NCBI RefSeq assembly: GCF_024749285.1
Contig: NZ_CP087196.1
Coordinates: 3,720,001-3,784,000, forward strand
Origin: Pseudomonas sp. B21-015
GTDB lineage: Bacteria; Pseudomonadota; Gammaproteobacteria; Pseudomonadales; Pseudomonadaceae
Direction: 5' to 3'
DNA length: 64,000 bases
The notes beneath the pieces are model-generated. The model worked only from the letters and a program-made list of their open reading frames with translations, searched no databases and was not told the origin of the DNA. Shown in pieces: positions 25,539 to 33,952 of this stretch (the first letter of the stretch is position 1; each line of letters starts with the position of its first letter). Both the position numbers and the translations under genes were made by a program.

Positions 25539-26429
25539 ATGGAATACGAGCTCCAGGACATCCGATCTTTCGTGAAAATCGCCGAATTGGGGAGTTTTCA
25601 CGAGGCTGCCGACGCACTGCATCTGTCACAACCGGCCTTGAGCCGACGGATAAAAAAACTTGAGGAGGGTTTGGGGACTACGTTGCTCGACCGAACCACG
25701 CGCAAGGTCAGCCTGACCAGCGTCGGCCGCGATTTCCTGCCCAAGGCTCGCCGATTGCTGGATGACTTCGACGACTCGATCCTGAACATCCGTGAGCTGG
25801 CCGAACGGCAAATCGGTCAGGTGACCCTGGCCTGCATTCCAACCGCTGCGTTTTACTTCCTGCCGTCGGTGATTCGTCTTTATAACGAGCGCTACCCGAA
25901 AATCCGCATCCGTCTGCTCGACCTCAGCGCCAATGAAGGGCTCGAAGCGGTGTTGCGGGGGGAGGCCGACTTCGGCATCAACATGATGAGCGGCCAGCAC
26001 CCGGACATCGAATTCGTTTCACTGGTCAACGAACCCTTCGTCCTGGCCTGCCGTCGTGACCATGAACTGGCCCAGCGGACGTCCGTGACCTGGTCAGAAC
26101 TGAGCGATTACCGGTTGATTGGCGTCGGACGCCTGAGCGGCAACCGCATGTTGCTGGACCACGCCCTGTCGGGCCTGAGCTGGCGTCCGCAGTGGTTTTA
26201 TGAAGTGCAGCATTTGTCCACCTCGCTGGGCATGGTCGAAGCCGGGCTTGGGGTTTCCGCCATGCCTAGCCTCGCAATGCCAGCGGCGGATCACCCAACA
26301 CTGGTGAGCATTCCGCTGACTGACCCCGTCGTGAACCGGACACTCGGCCTGGTGTACCGTCGGGGCGCATCGTTATCGCCGGCGGCGGAGAAGTTCGTTT
26401 CGATCCTGCTCGAACAATGGCCCCACTGA
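25539..26429 (+). CDS. LysR-family regulator of the carboxylate locus
   Basis: A 296-residue LysR protein with the N-terminal HTH (LQDIRSFVKIAELGSFHEAA, then LSQPALSRRIKKLEEGLGTTL) and a type-2 periplasmic-binding-like effector domain from about residue 90 (VTLACIPTAAFYFLPSVI). It is divergent from the tautomerase-dctA-CitMHS-oprD run and is probably its activator in response to a tri- or dicarboxylate. Start ATG 25539; the ribosome binding site is weak (ACGAGATAAAAC). Confidence 0.88.
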   Translation: MEYELQDIRSFVKIAELGSFHEAADALHLSQPALSRRIKKLEEGLGTTLLDRTTRKVSLTSVGRDFLPKARRLLDDFDDSILNIRELAERQIGQVTLACIPTAAFYFLPSVIRLYNERYPKIRIRLLDLSANEGLEAVLRGEADFGINMMSGQHPDIEFVSLVNEPFVLACRRDHELAQRTSVTWSELSDYRLIGVGRLSGNRMLLDHALSGLSWRPQWFYEVQHLSTSLGMVEAGLGVSAMPSLAMPAADHPTLVSIPLTDPVVNRTLGLVYRRGASLSPAAEKFVSILLEQWPH

Positions 26430-26546
26430 GCCGTGAGCTCGATCAGCAACCTCCTTGCTGACTGAAAGGACGCCAGCCTTTATCCTGACGCCCCGCTGAA
26501 AATCGGGCGGGCGCCGCTCTCGCCTGCCACACCCTGGAGTTTCGCC

Positions 26547-28355
26547 ATGCCCCACGAAGGCAACCTGTTGCAAGCCGCTGTCGTCTTTTTGTTCGCGGCG
26601 GTGCTCACCGTGCCCTTGGCCAAACGCCTGCAATTGGGGGCGGTGCTCGGCTATCTGTTTGCCGGGGTGATCATCGGGCCGTCGGTGCTGGGCTTGATCG
26701 GCAACCCGCAAAGCGTCAGCCACATCTCCGAACTCGGGGTGGTGTTGTTGCTGTTCATCATCGGTCTTGAGCTGTCGCCGCGACGTTTGTGGGTGATGCG
26801 CAAGTCGGTGTTCGGCGTGGGCCTTGCGCAGGTGCTCCTGACCGGTTCGGTGATTGGCGTACTGGCGTTGTTCGTGTTCGGCCAATCCCTGAACAGTGCC
26901 ATCGTGTTGGGCCTGGGCCTGGCGTTGTCGTCCACTGCATTTGGTTTGCAAAGCCTGGCCGAGCGCAAGGAACTGACCAGCCCTCATGGGCGGTTGGCGT
27001 TCGCGATTTTGCTGTTCCAGGACATCGCCGCGATCCCGCTGATCGCGATGGTGCCACTGCTGGCCGGCGGCGATCACACCACCAGCGCCGCCGAAGATTT
27101 GAACCATGGTTTGCGGGTTCTGGGCAGCATTGCGGTGGTGGTGATCGGCGGGCGTTATCTGTTGCGCCCGGTGTTTCGCGTGGTGGCCAAGACCGGTCTG
27201 CCAGAGGTGTCCACTGCCACCGCGTTACTGGTGGTGATCGGCACGGCGTGGCTGATGGACCTGGTCGGCGTGTCCATGGCACTCGGCGCGTTCCTCGCCG
27301 GTTTGCTGCTGGCGGACTCCGAATACCGCCATGAACTGGAAGCGCAGATCGAGCCGTTCAAGGGCCTGCTGCTGGGGCTGTTTTTCATCAGCGTCGGCAT
27401 GGGTGCCAATTTGAGTCTGCTGCTCAGTGCGCCGGTCGTGGTGCTGGGGCTGACCGTGCTGCTGATCGCCCTCAAGCTGCCGTTGCTGTTTGTGGTCGGC
27501 CGACTGGCCGGGGGGCTGGGCAAGGTCAATGCGATTCGCTTGGGCATCGTGCTGGCGGCTGGTGGTGAATTTGCCTTTGTGGTGTTCAAGATCGGTCGGG
27601 ATCAGGGCTTGTTCGAACCGCGCCTGTACGACTTGCTGGTGCTGACCATCACCCTGTCGATGGCACTGACACCGCTGTTGTTGCTGGCCTGCGCACGACT
27701 GGTCAAACCCAAGGTTCAACCGGTAGAGGTGCCGCAGAAGTTTCGCGAAATCGACACCGACACACCGCGCGTGGTCATTGCCGGCATGGGCCGTATGGGG
27801 CAGATCGTTGCGCGGATTCTGCGGGCGCAGAACATCAAGTTCGTCGCCCTCGACACGTCGGTGGAAACCATCGAACTGTCCCGCAGCTTCGGCGGCGTGC
27901 CGCTGTTCTACGGTGACCCGATGCGCCCGGAAATCCTCAGCGCGGCCAAGGTCGAGCAAGCGGAGTTTTTCGTGATCGCCACCGATGATCCAGAGACCAA
28001 CATCAAGACGGCCGAGCTGGTGCACAAGCTCTATCCGCACATCAAAATCATCGCCCGCGCCCGCAACCGTCAGCATGTGCACCGGTTGGTGGATGTCGGG
28101 GCTGAAGCGGTGCGGGAAACCTATTACTCCAGCCTGGAAATGACCCGGCGGACCCTGGTTGGACTAGGGTTGACCCAGGCCCAGGCAGATGCGCGGATCA
28201 AGCGTTTCACCCATCACGATGAACAGGTGCTGGAAGCCCAGCACGCGGTGTATGACGATGCGGCCAAGCTGATGCAGACCGCTCAGGAAGCGCGTGCGGA
28301 ACTGGCAAAACTGTTTGAGTCGGATCAGTTGGAGGAGGAAGCGGGTAAGGTTTGA
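26547..28355 (+). CDS. Kef-type monovalent cation:proton antiporter (CPA2) with TrkA-N domain
   Basis: A 602-residue inner-membrane protein. The N-terminal 390 residues form a CPA2 exchanger with about 12 helices, including GVVLLLFIIGLELSPRRLW, the QDIAAIPLIAMV segment and GAFLAGLLLADSEYRHELE. The cytoplasmic RCK/TrkA-N domain starts near residue 410 with the nucleotide fold RVVIAGMGRMGQIVARIL. KefB and KefC effluxes are gated by glutathione adducts and protect against electrophiles, but the K+ specificity here is inferred. A truncated relative of its 5' end lies at 15788. A repeat pair follows the stop. Confidence 0.9.
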   Translation: MPHEGNLLQAAVVFLFAAVLTVPLAKRLQLGAVLGYLFAGVIIGPSVLGLIGNPQSVSHISELGVVLLLFIIGLELSPRRLWVMRKSVFGVGLAQVLLTGSVIGVLALFVFGQSLNSAIVLGLGLALSSTAFGLQSLAERKELTSPHGRLAFAILLFQDIAAIPLIAMVPLLAGGDHTTSAAEDLNHGLRVLGSIAVVVIGGRYLLRPVFRVVAKTGLPEVSTATALLVVIGTAWLMDLVGVSMALGAFLAGLLLADSEYRHELEAQIEPFKGLLLGLFFISVGMGANLSLLLSAPVVVLGLTVLLIALKLPLLFVVGRLAGGLGKVNAIRLGIVLAAGGEFAFVVFKIGRDQGLFEPRLYDLLVLTITLSMALTPLLLLACARLVKPKVQPVEVPQKFREIDTDTPRVVIAGMGRMGQIVARILRAQNIKFVALDTSVETIELSRSFGGVPLFYGDPMRPEILSAAKVEQAEFFVIATDDPETNIKTAELVHKLYPHIKIIARARNRQHVHRLVDVGAEAVRETYYSSLEMTRRTLVGLGLTQAQADARIKRFTHHDEQVLEAQHAVYDDAAKLMQTAQEARAELAKLFESDQLEEEAGKV

Positions 28356-28359
28356 ACCG

Positions 28360-28471
28360 GATCGTTCCCACGCTCTGCGTGGGAATGCCGCCATGGACGC
28401 TCTGCGTCCGCTCTTGAAATGTGACGCAGAGCGTCACGGGATGCATTCCCACGCCGAGCGTGGGAACGATC
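28360..28471. repeat. Inverted repeat element after the kef gene
   Basis: Arms GATCGTTCCCACGCT (28360-28374) and AGCGTGGGAACGATC (28457-28471), each containing a smaller hairpin around TCCCACGC/GCGTGGGA. An inner GACGCTCTGCGTC-like dyad is also visible. This is a common extragenic element of pseudomonads and ends 19 bp before the next start codon. Confidence 0.75.
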
Positions 28472-28490
28472 ACTTGGCAAGGAACCCACA

Positions 28491-29597
28491 ATGGCTGACC
28501 AAACCTCCCCCGCCCTGAAGGAAATCTTCAACGCCGAACGCCTCGCGCACATCGCCACCGAGATGACGGCGGTCTACCCCGAATTCGATGCCAAGGCCTT
28601 CCTGAAACTGGCCAAAACCGGTCTGACGGAGTTGTCAGTCATGCAACGCATGGCCCGCGTCAGTGAATGCCTGCACGCGGTATTGCCACTCGGTTATGAA
28701 GAATCCCTGGACGTTCTGCGCGCCCTCGCCCCGCGCCTGAACAGCGCCTTCGTCAGCATGTTTTTGCCGCATTACGTCGCGACCTACGGCGCTCATACGT
28801 TCGATCTGTCGATGAATGCGCTCAAATATTTCACAGCCTTCGGCTCATCGGAATTCGCCATCCGGCACTTCCTGCGCAGCGATATCGAACGCTCGTTGGC
28901 GCTGATGCACGATTGGTCGCTGGATGAAAACGAACACGTCCGGCGCCTGGCCAGCGAAGGCAGCCGACCACGCCTGCCATGGTCGTTCCGCCTTGAGCCG
29001 GTCCAGGCCGACCCGACACTGGCGGCTGCGATCCTCGACAACCTCAAGGCCGACGACAGCCTCTACGTGCGCAAATCCGTGGCCAATCACCTCAACGACA
29101 TCACCAAGGATCATCCCGAGTGGGTGCTGGCGCTGATCGAGGGTTGGTCACTGGAAAACAAGCACACAGCGTGGATCGCCAGACACGCCCTGCGCAGTTT
29201 GATCAAACAGGGTAACAAGCGGGCGCTGGCAATCATTGGCGCGGGCGGCACGCCCGAGGTTGAAATCATTGACGTGAAGGTCGAACCGGCGGTGATTCGC
29301 CTGGGTGAGAAAATCACCCTGTCTTTCAGAGTGAAGTCCACGGTCCCGGACAGTCAGCGATTGGTGATCGATTACGCTATCGATTATGTCAAAGCCAACG
29401 GCAGCACCTCGGCAAAGGTGTTCAAACTTAAAGCCCTCACACTGTCCGACAATGCCAGCGAAGCCATTAGCCGCAGTCAGCACATCAAGGAACTGACCAC
29501 CCGCAGGCACTATGCCGGCCAGCACGCGGTGCACATTCTGGTAAATGGCGAACGCTTGGCCAGCACCCATTTCCGAATTATCGCTGACGCTCATTGA
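28491..29597 (+). CDS. AlkC-like DNA alkylation repair protein with C-terminal Ig-like domain
   Basis: A 368-residue protein. Residues 1-255 are stacked HEAT-like helices (LNAFVSMFLPHYVATYG-type segments, ASEGSRPRLPWSFRLEPVQA and KSVANHLNDITKDHPEWVL) characteristic of AlkC/AlkD DNA glycosylases. The motif RRLASEGSRPRLPW is typical of AlkC. Residues 260-365 (VEPAVIRLGEKITLSFRVK onward) form a beta-sandwich, as in the AlkC subgroup with an immunoglobulin-like domain. It should excise 3-methyladenine or 3-methylcytosine from DNA. Its last 20 bp overlap the convergent cytochrome b561 gene. It is not beside an ada or alkB gene. Confidence 0.83.
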   Translation: MADQTSPALKEIFNAERLAHIATEMTAVYPEFDAKAFLKLAKTGLTELSVMQRMARVSECLHAVLPLGYEESLDVLRALAPRLNSAFVSMFLPHYVATYGAHTFDLSMNALKYFTAFGSSEFAIRHFLRSDIERSLALMHDWSLDENEHVRRLASEGSRPRLPWSFRLEPVQADPTLAAAILDNLKADDSLYVRKSVANHLNDITKDHPEWVLALIEGWSLENKHTAWIARHALRSLIKQGNKRALAIIGAGGTPEVEIIDVKVEPAVIRLGEKITLSFRVKSTVPDSQRLVIDYAIDYVKANGSTSAKVFKLKALTLSDNASEAISRSQHIKELTTRRHYAGQHAVHILVNGERLASTHFRIIADAH

Positions 29598-30150
29598 CCC
29601 CCACACCAGAGCCCCCCGGCAGCATGCGCGTGAGCGTGTTGTCGCGGACCCAATAGTGATGGAGCAAACCCGCCGCTGCATGCAAACCAATCAACCAATA
29701 GCCGGTGCTGCCGAGCAATTCATGCCAATGCTTGAGTTGCTTGGCCAGCACCGGATCAACCGCCACGGGCGCCGGCAGGAAAAACTCGAAATACGGCATC
29801 GGCTTGCCACCGGCGGCCAGCATCAACCAGGCCAATAGCGGCGTTGCGATCATCAGTACATACAACGCCAGGTGCATGAGGTGCGAGGCGCCGGTTTGCC
29901 AGGTTGGCGGGGCCGGGGTAATCGGTGGCCGAGGCGTGAGGCGCCCGAGCAAGCGAACCCAGACCAGCGCAAAAATGCTCAACCCGAATACGCCGTGCAG
30001 CCCCAGAAACAGGCCCTTCAAGGCATGCCCACGGGGCAGCAATCCTTTGATCTCGATGCAACCATAAACGCCGACGAACAGCGCCAGCATCAGCCAGTGC
30101 AAGGTAATCGAGAGTTTTCCATACCGATGTACTGCTGAATCTCGGGTCAT
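29578..30150 (-). CDS. Cytochrome b561
   Basis: A 190-residue inner-membrane di-heme cytochrome b with four helices. Candidate heme ligands are the histidines in ITLHWLML, GLHGVFGLS, SHLMHLALYVLMI and GLHAAAGLLHHYWVRDNTL. The N-terminus YGKLSITLHWLMLALF matches the CybB family. It can shuttle electrons between the quinone pool and a periplasmic partner, possibly as a superoxide:quinone oxidoreductase. It is divergent from the thermostable-hemolysin operon, with the 40-bp dyad at 30247-30286 in the shared intergenic region. Its end overlaps the alkylation-repair gene. Confidence 0.88.
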   Translation of the reverse strand: MTRDSAVHRYGKLSITLHWLMLALFVGVYGCIEIKGLLPRGHALKGLFLGLHGVFGLSIFALVWVRLLGRLTPRPPITPAPPTWQTGASHLMHLALYVLMIATPLLAWLMLAAGGKPMPYFEFFLPAPVAVDPVLAKQLKHWHELLGSTGYWLIGLHAAAGLLHHYWVRDNTLTRMLPGGSGVGVNERQR

Positions 30151-30246
30151 ACAGTGCCTCGTGGAGATCAGTGGCGGCTGCCGACTCAGTCGTGCAGCCC
30201 GGATCCGGTTTCGTCGAACCGACCGGCGCCACCCTGCCCGTCCAGT

Positions 30247-30286
30247 CTTAAGACAATCTGAAGGTCCACCTTCAGACTCCGTTAAG
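30247..30286. promoter_or_regulatory. Extended dyad of hexamer-N5-hexamer sites, probable response-regulator box
   Basis: CTTAAG (30247-30252), five bases, CTGAAG (30258-30263), then the mirror CTTCAG (30270-30275), five bases, GTTAAG (30281-30286). The core TCTGAAGGT-CC-ACCTTCAGA is a perfect 9-bp-arm palindrome (30257-30276). The pattern matches the hexamer-N5-hexamer boxes of PmrA/QseB-type regulators. It lies about ten bases before a possible -10 (GATACT, 30297-30302), so the downstream pair overlaps the -35. The operon it precedes encodes such a regulator. Confidence 0.65.
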
Positions 30287-30336
30287 AATTGCCTTTGATA
30301 CTCCTCCCAAACTTACTCAGGGAGGCGTTCTTGCCC

Positions 30337-31014
30337 ATGCCCGATTTCGACTGGAACATCCCTCTGCCCCTGCACTTCGGCCAAGCCGAAACCCCGCAGA
30401 TGAGTCTGGCCAGAGCCTTGCCGGACGACCCCCAGCGTCCGGTCTTCGAAGCTTTTATCCAGCAGCGTTTTCGAAAGGCCCACGGCGCCGACATCCGCCA
30501 ATTCATGCCGCAGCTGTTCGGCATGAACGATGCGTCAGGCACGCTGTGTGCGGTGGCTGGCGTACGACTGGCCGGTGCCGACTCCTTGTTTCTGGAGCGT
30601 TATCTGGACGAGGCAATCGATCCGCTGATCAGCGACGCTGCCGGCCAACCCGTGGACCGGGCCGGTATTGTCGAGGTCGGGAACCTTGCCGCCAGCGATA
30701 CCGGCAGCGCTCGTCTGAGCATCATCGCCATCACCTACCTGTTGGCCATGGGCGGGCTGGAATGGGTGGCGTTCACCGGCAACATCGGGCTGGTGAACAG
30801 TTTTCATCGCCTGGGCTTGAAGCCGGTGACACTCTGCGCCGCCGATCCTGCGCGGCTGGGCGACGACCGTCACCACTGGGGCAGTTATTACGAGAGTCAG
30901 CCATGGGTGCATGTCGGCAACATCCGCGCCGGTTTCATCCATTTGCGCAACATCGGTCTGTTCAATCGCCTGGGGTTGCCGGCGTCCCTTGAGGAGCCCA
31001 GCCATGTCGCCTGA
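30337..31014 (+). CDS. Thermostable-hemolysin-family protein (GNAT-like)
   Basis: A 225-residue protein from ATG 30337, preceded by GGGAGG; an upstream TTG at 30289 has no ribosome binding site. The visible features are RKAHGADIRQFMPQLFG, LFLERYLDEAIDPLIS, GIVEVGNLAASDTGSARLSI and the segment GGLEWVAFTGNIGLVNSFHRLGL. They match the family named after Vibrio thermostable delta-hemolysin. The fold resembles acyl/acetyltransferases and acyl-homoserine-lactone synthases, so an acyl-transfer reaction is more likely than lysis (inference). There is no signal peptide. It is the first gene of the overlapping operon 30337-36682 and its stop overlaps the ligase start. Confidence 0.82.
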   Translation: MPDFDWNIPLPLHFGQAETPQMSLARALPDDPQRPVFEAFIQQRFRKAHGADIRQFMPQLFGMNDASGTLCAVAGVRLAGADSLFLERYLDEAIDPLISDAAGQPVDRAGIVEVGNLAASDTGSARLSIIAITYLLAMGGLEWVAFTGNIGLVNSFHRLGLKPVTLCAADPARLGDDRHHWGSYYESQPWVHVGNIRAGFIHLRNIGLFNRLGLPASLEEPSHVA

Positions 31015-32485
31015 AATGGAGCGTTTCAAACAAACCCTGCGCCATCACGCCGAACACAAAAGCAGCACGATTGCCTTGTGGGGCGATCAGTTGAAACTGG
31101 ACTACGCCACGCTGTACGCCGAGGTCATGTATCGCCAACAGCGTCTGCGCGATGAGCACGTCAAAGTGGTCGCGCTGGCCCTGGACAACGGCACCGAGGC
31201 GATGCTCTGGGACCTGGCCGTACTGTTCGAAGGCCTGACCTGCCTGACGTTGCCGCCCTTCTTCAGCCCGGCTCAACGCAGTCATTGCCTGGAACAGAGC
31301 CAAGCCGAACGGGTGATTGCCGAACCGGAACTGGAAGCCGAACTGCAGGCGGCCGGCTACGAGAAGACCGGCGAATTCTGGAGTCGCACCTTCAGCGGTC
31401 CGAACCGGATACCCGAAGGCACCGCCAAACTGACCTTCACCTCAGGCACCACCGGTACGCCCAAAGGCGTGTGCCTGAGCGCCGAAAGTCTTTTGCGGGT
31501 GGCCCGTGAACTGGATCAGGCGAGCAAGCCCACCCATCCGCGGCATCACCTGGCGCTGTTGCCCCTGGCGATTCTGCTGGAAAACCTCGGTTGTTATGCC
31601 GCGTTGTATGCCGGTGCGACCCTGAGCGTGCCAAGCCAGAAAAACCTGGGCATTCAGGGTGCCAGCGGTGTCGATGTGCCGCGGTTGCTGGGGTGTCTGG
31701 CCTCCCGCGCGCCCGAGAGTTTGATCCTGGTGCCACAGTTGCTGCTGATGTTGGTCAGCGCCGCCGAGCAAAAAGCGTTCAACCCCCAATCGCTGCGATT
31801 TGCCGCTGTGGGCGGTGCGCGGGTTTGCGAAGAACTGCTGCATCGTGCGCAACGCATCGGCATGCCGGTATACGAGGGTTACGGGTTGTCGGAATGCGCG
31901 TCGGTGGTGTGCCTCAATCGCCCGGGAGCACACCGCCCCGGCAGTGTCGGTAGGCCCCTGCCCCATGTCGGGATTCGCCTGGCCGACGATGGCGAAGTGC
32001 TGGTCAAGGGCTCGACCCTGCTCGGCTATCTGGGGCAAGCGCCCTACCACGATGAATGGTGGCCGACCGGCGATCTCGGTGAGTTCGACCCGGAAGGTTT
32101 TCTCTACCTCAACGGGCGCAAGAAACATCAGTTCATCACCAGTTTCGGCCGCAACGTCAACCCGGAATGGGTCGAAGCCGAACTCACTCAGCGTCGCCAC
32201 ATCGCTCAGGCGTTCGTCTACGGCGAAGCGATGCCAACCAACCACGCCCTGCTCTGGCCCCATCGGCCGGACTGCACCGACGACGAACTGACCGCCGCCG
32301 TGGCCCAGGCCAACGAGGCCTTGCCCGATTACGCCCAGGTTCATCACTGGACCCGTCTCGATCAACCGTTCACCGCCGCCAACGGCTTGCTGACCGCCAA
32401 TGGCCGACCGCGCCGCGACGCCATCGTCGAACGTTACCGGGCGCAGCTCACTGAATCCGTTTTTTCCGAGGAATCCGCATCATGA
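31004..32485 (+). CDS. AMP-binding acyl ligase-like enzyme with altered catalytic lysine region
   Basis: A 493-residue ANL-superfamily protein from ATG 31004, preceded by GAGGAG and overlapping the upstream stop by 11 bases. The P-loop KLTFTSGTTGTPKGVCLS, the A5 motif YEGYGLSECASVVCLN and the A7 aspartate WPTGDLGEF are intact. The hinge region is LNGRKKHQFITSFGRNVNPE. At the C-terminus the expected A10 lysine (LTPTxKxKR-type) is replaced: the sequence reads NGLLTANGRPRRDAI. It may form acyl adenylates inefficiently or use a helper for transfer. The substrate is probably a fatty or aryl acid used by the neighbouring enzymes. The protein is shorter than long-chain acyl-CoA ligases. Confidence 0.82.
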   Translation: MSPEMERFKQTLRHHAEHKSSTIALWGDQLKLDYATLYAEVMYRQQRLRDEHVKVVALALDNGTEAMLWDLAVLFEGLTCLTLPPFFSPAQRSHCLEQSQAERVIAEPELEAELQAAGYEKTGEFWSRTFSGPNRIPEGTAKLTFTSGTTGTPKGVCLSAESLLRVARELDQASKPTHPRHHLALLPLAILLENLGCYAALYAGATLSVPSQKNLGIQGASGVDVPRLLGCLASRAPESLILVPQLLLMLVSAAEQKAFNPQSLRFAAVGGARVCEELLHRAQRIGMPVYEGYGLSECASVVCLNRPGAHRPGSVGRPLPHVGIRLADDGEVLVKGSTLLGYLGQAPYHDEWWPTGDLGEFDPEGFLYLNGRKKHQFITSFGRNVNPEWVEAELTQRRHIAQAFVYGEAMPTNHALLWPHRPDCTDDELTAAVAQANEALPDYAQVHHWTRLDQPFTAANGLLTANGRPRRDAIVERYRAQLTESVFSEESAS

Positions 32486-33156
32486 GTTTTTTCGACACCC
32501 TGCAAGAAGCCACCCTGCAAGAACGCCACGAGTTGTTCAACCTGCCGATCATCCGCGATGCCCTTGAGGGTCAGGTCAGCCTGGACAGCTACCGTGCCTT
32601 CCTCGCCCAGGCCTACTACCACGTACGCCATACCGTGCCGTTGATGATGGCGTGCGGCGCACGTCTGCCGCAGCGGCTGGAATGGCTGCGCAAAGCGGTG
32701 TGCGAATACATCGACGAGGAATACGGCCACGAGCAATGGGTACTCGACGACATCGCGGCCTGTGGCGGCGACAAAGAGGCGGTGCGTGACGGTCGTCCAT
32801 CGCTGCCGATCGAGTTGATGGTCAGCTTCCTCTACGACCTGATTGCCCGAGACAACCCGGTCGGCCTGTTCGGCATGGTCAACGTGCTGGAAGGCACCAG
32901 CATTGCCCTGGCCACCCACGCGGCCGGCAGCATCCGCGAACGCCTGGCGCTGCCAGAAACCGCCTTCAGCTACCTGAGCTCCCACGGCTCGCTGGATATC
33001 GAACACATGCAGACCTACCGTCGGCTGATGAACACACTCGAAGACCCGGCGGACCAAGCCGCGGTGATTCATGCCTCGAAGGTCGTGTACAAGCTCTACA
33101 CCGACATGTTCCGCGGCCTGCCCCGCGATGGGGAGAATCTGCATGCGCCCGTCTGA
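32482..33156 (+). CDS. TenA/PqqC-like (heme-oxygenase-like fold) iron-dependent oxidase
   Basis: A 224-residue all-helical protein whose ATG overlaps the ligase stop (ATGA). Candidate metal ligands in the order expected for heme-oxygenase-like di-iron or mono-iron oxidases are DEEYGHEQWVLDD (Glu-x-x-His), VNVLEGTSIALATHA (Glu) and SLDIEHMQTYRRLM (Asp/Glu-x-x-His). Related enzymes cleave, decarboxylate or desaturate small acyl substrates, for example UndA. Classical thiaminase activity is unlikely because no thiamin genes are nearby. Its place between an acyl ligase-like enzyme and an SDR suggests oxidation of an activated acyl intermediate (inference). Confidence 0.8.
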   Translation: MSFFDTLQEATLQERHELFNLPIIRDALEGQVSLDSYRAFLAQAYYHVRHTVPLMMACGARLPQRLEWLRKAVCEYIDEEYGHEQWVLDDIAACGGDKEAVRDGRPSLPIELMVSFLYDLIARDNPVGLFGMVNVLEGTSIALATHAAGSIRERLALPETAFSYLSSHGSLDIEHMQTYRRLMNTLEDPADQAAVIHASKVVYKLYTDMFRGLPRDGENLHAPV

Positions 33157-33952
33157 GGCTCGCGTGGTGTTGACCGGAGCCAGCGGCGGCATCGGTCTGG
33201 CCATCGCCAGCACCCTGTGTGCCAGTAATGCGCAAGTATTGGCCGTGGCCCGGAACCGGGAGTCGCTGGAACCCTTGCTCGAACGCTACCCGGAGCAGTT
33301 GCGTTGGGTCGATGCGGACCTGACCTTGCCCGACGACCGGCGCAAAGTGCTGGCCGCGGCCGAGGCCATCGGCGGTATCAACCTGCTGATCAATGCCGCG
33401 GGCGTCAACCATTTCGCCATGCTCGAGCAGCTCGATGACAGCGAGATCAACGCCATGCTGGCAGTGAACGTCAGCGCGCCGATCTGCCTGACCAGGCTGT
33501 TGCTGCCGCTGCTCAAGCAGGCCGAGAGTGCCATGGTGGTGAACGTCGGCTCGACCTACGGCTCCATCGGCTACCCCGGTTACGCCAGCTATTGCGCCAC
33601 CAAGTTTGCCCTGCGCGGCTTCTCCGAAGCCCTGCGCCGGGAACTGGCCGACACCCGGATCAGCGTGCTTTACGTTGCCCCTCGGGCGACCCACACCAGC
33701 ATGAACAGTCCGGCGGCCCAGGCGCTGAACGATGCGCTCAAAGCCAATGTCGACGACCCGCAAACCGTTGCCACGGCGGTCATCCACGCGATTGCCGGTG
33801 ACCGGCGCGATTTGTACCTGGGCTGGCCGGAACGCTTTTTCGTGCGCCTGAACAGTCTGTTGCCGCATCTGGTGGACCGTGGCTTGCGCAAGCAGTTGCC
33901 GCTGATCCGTCGCCTCAGTCAGAAGCCCGATAACGAGAGCCTCAAACCATGA
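33143..33952 (+). CDS. Short-chain dehydrogenase/reductase (SDR)
   Basis: A 269-residue classical SDR from ATG 33143, overlapping the preceding gene by 14 bp; GGGGAGA is its ribosome binding site. The cofactor loop is VVLTGASGGIGLAIAS, the structural motif NLLINAAGVNHF (NNAG-like), and the catalytic serine and Tyr-x-x-x-Lys lie in VVNVGSTYGSIGY and YASYCATKFALRGFSEAL. It probably uses NADPH: basic residues follow the first strand (AVARNRESLE) and no acidic residue is seen there. It should reduce or oxidise a carbonyl in the same pathway as the neighbouring enzymes. The C-terminal extension RKQLPLIRRLSQKPDNES is basic and may touch membranes. Confidence 0.88.
   Translation: MRPSEARVVLTGASGGIGLAIASTLCASNAQVLAVARNRESLEPLLERYPEQLRWVDADLTLPDDRRKVLAAAEAIGGINLLINAAGVNHFAMLEQLDDSEINAMLAVNVSAPICLTRLLLPLLKQAESAMVVNVGSTYGSIGYPGYASYCATKFALRGFSEALRRELADTRISVLYVAPRATHTSMNSPAAQALNDALKANVDDPQTVATAVIHAIAGDRRDLYLGWPERFFVRLNSLLPHLVDRGLRKQLPLIRRLSQKPDNESLKP

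Noticed and set aside
32482..33156. Calling the TenA-like protein a thiaminase or UndA
   Set aside because: No thiamin genes adjoin it and the sequence does not resemble UndA beyond the fold and ligand pattern.
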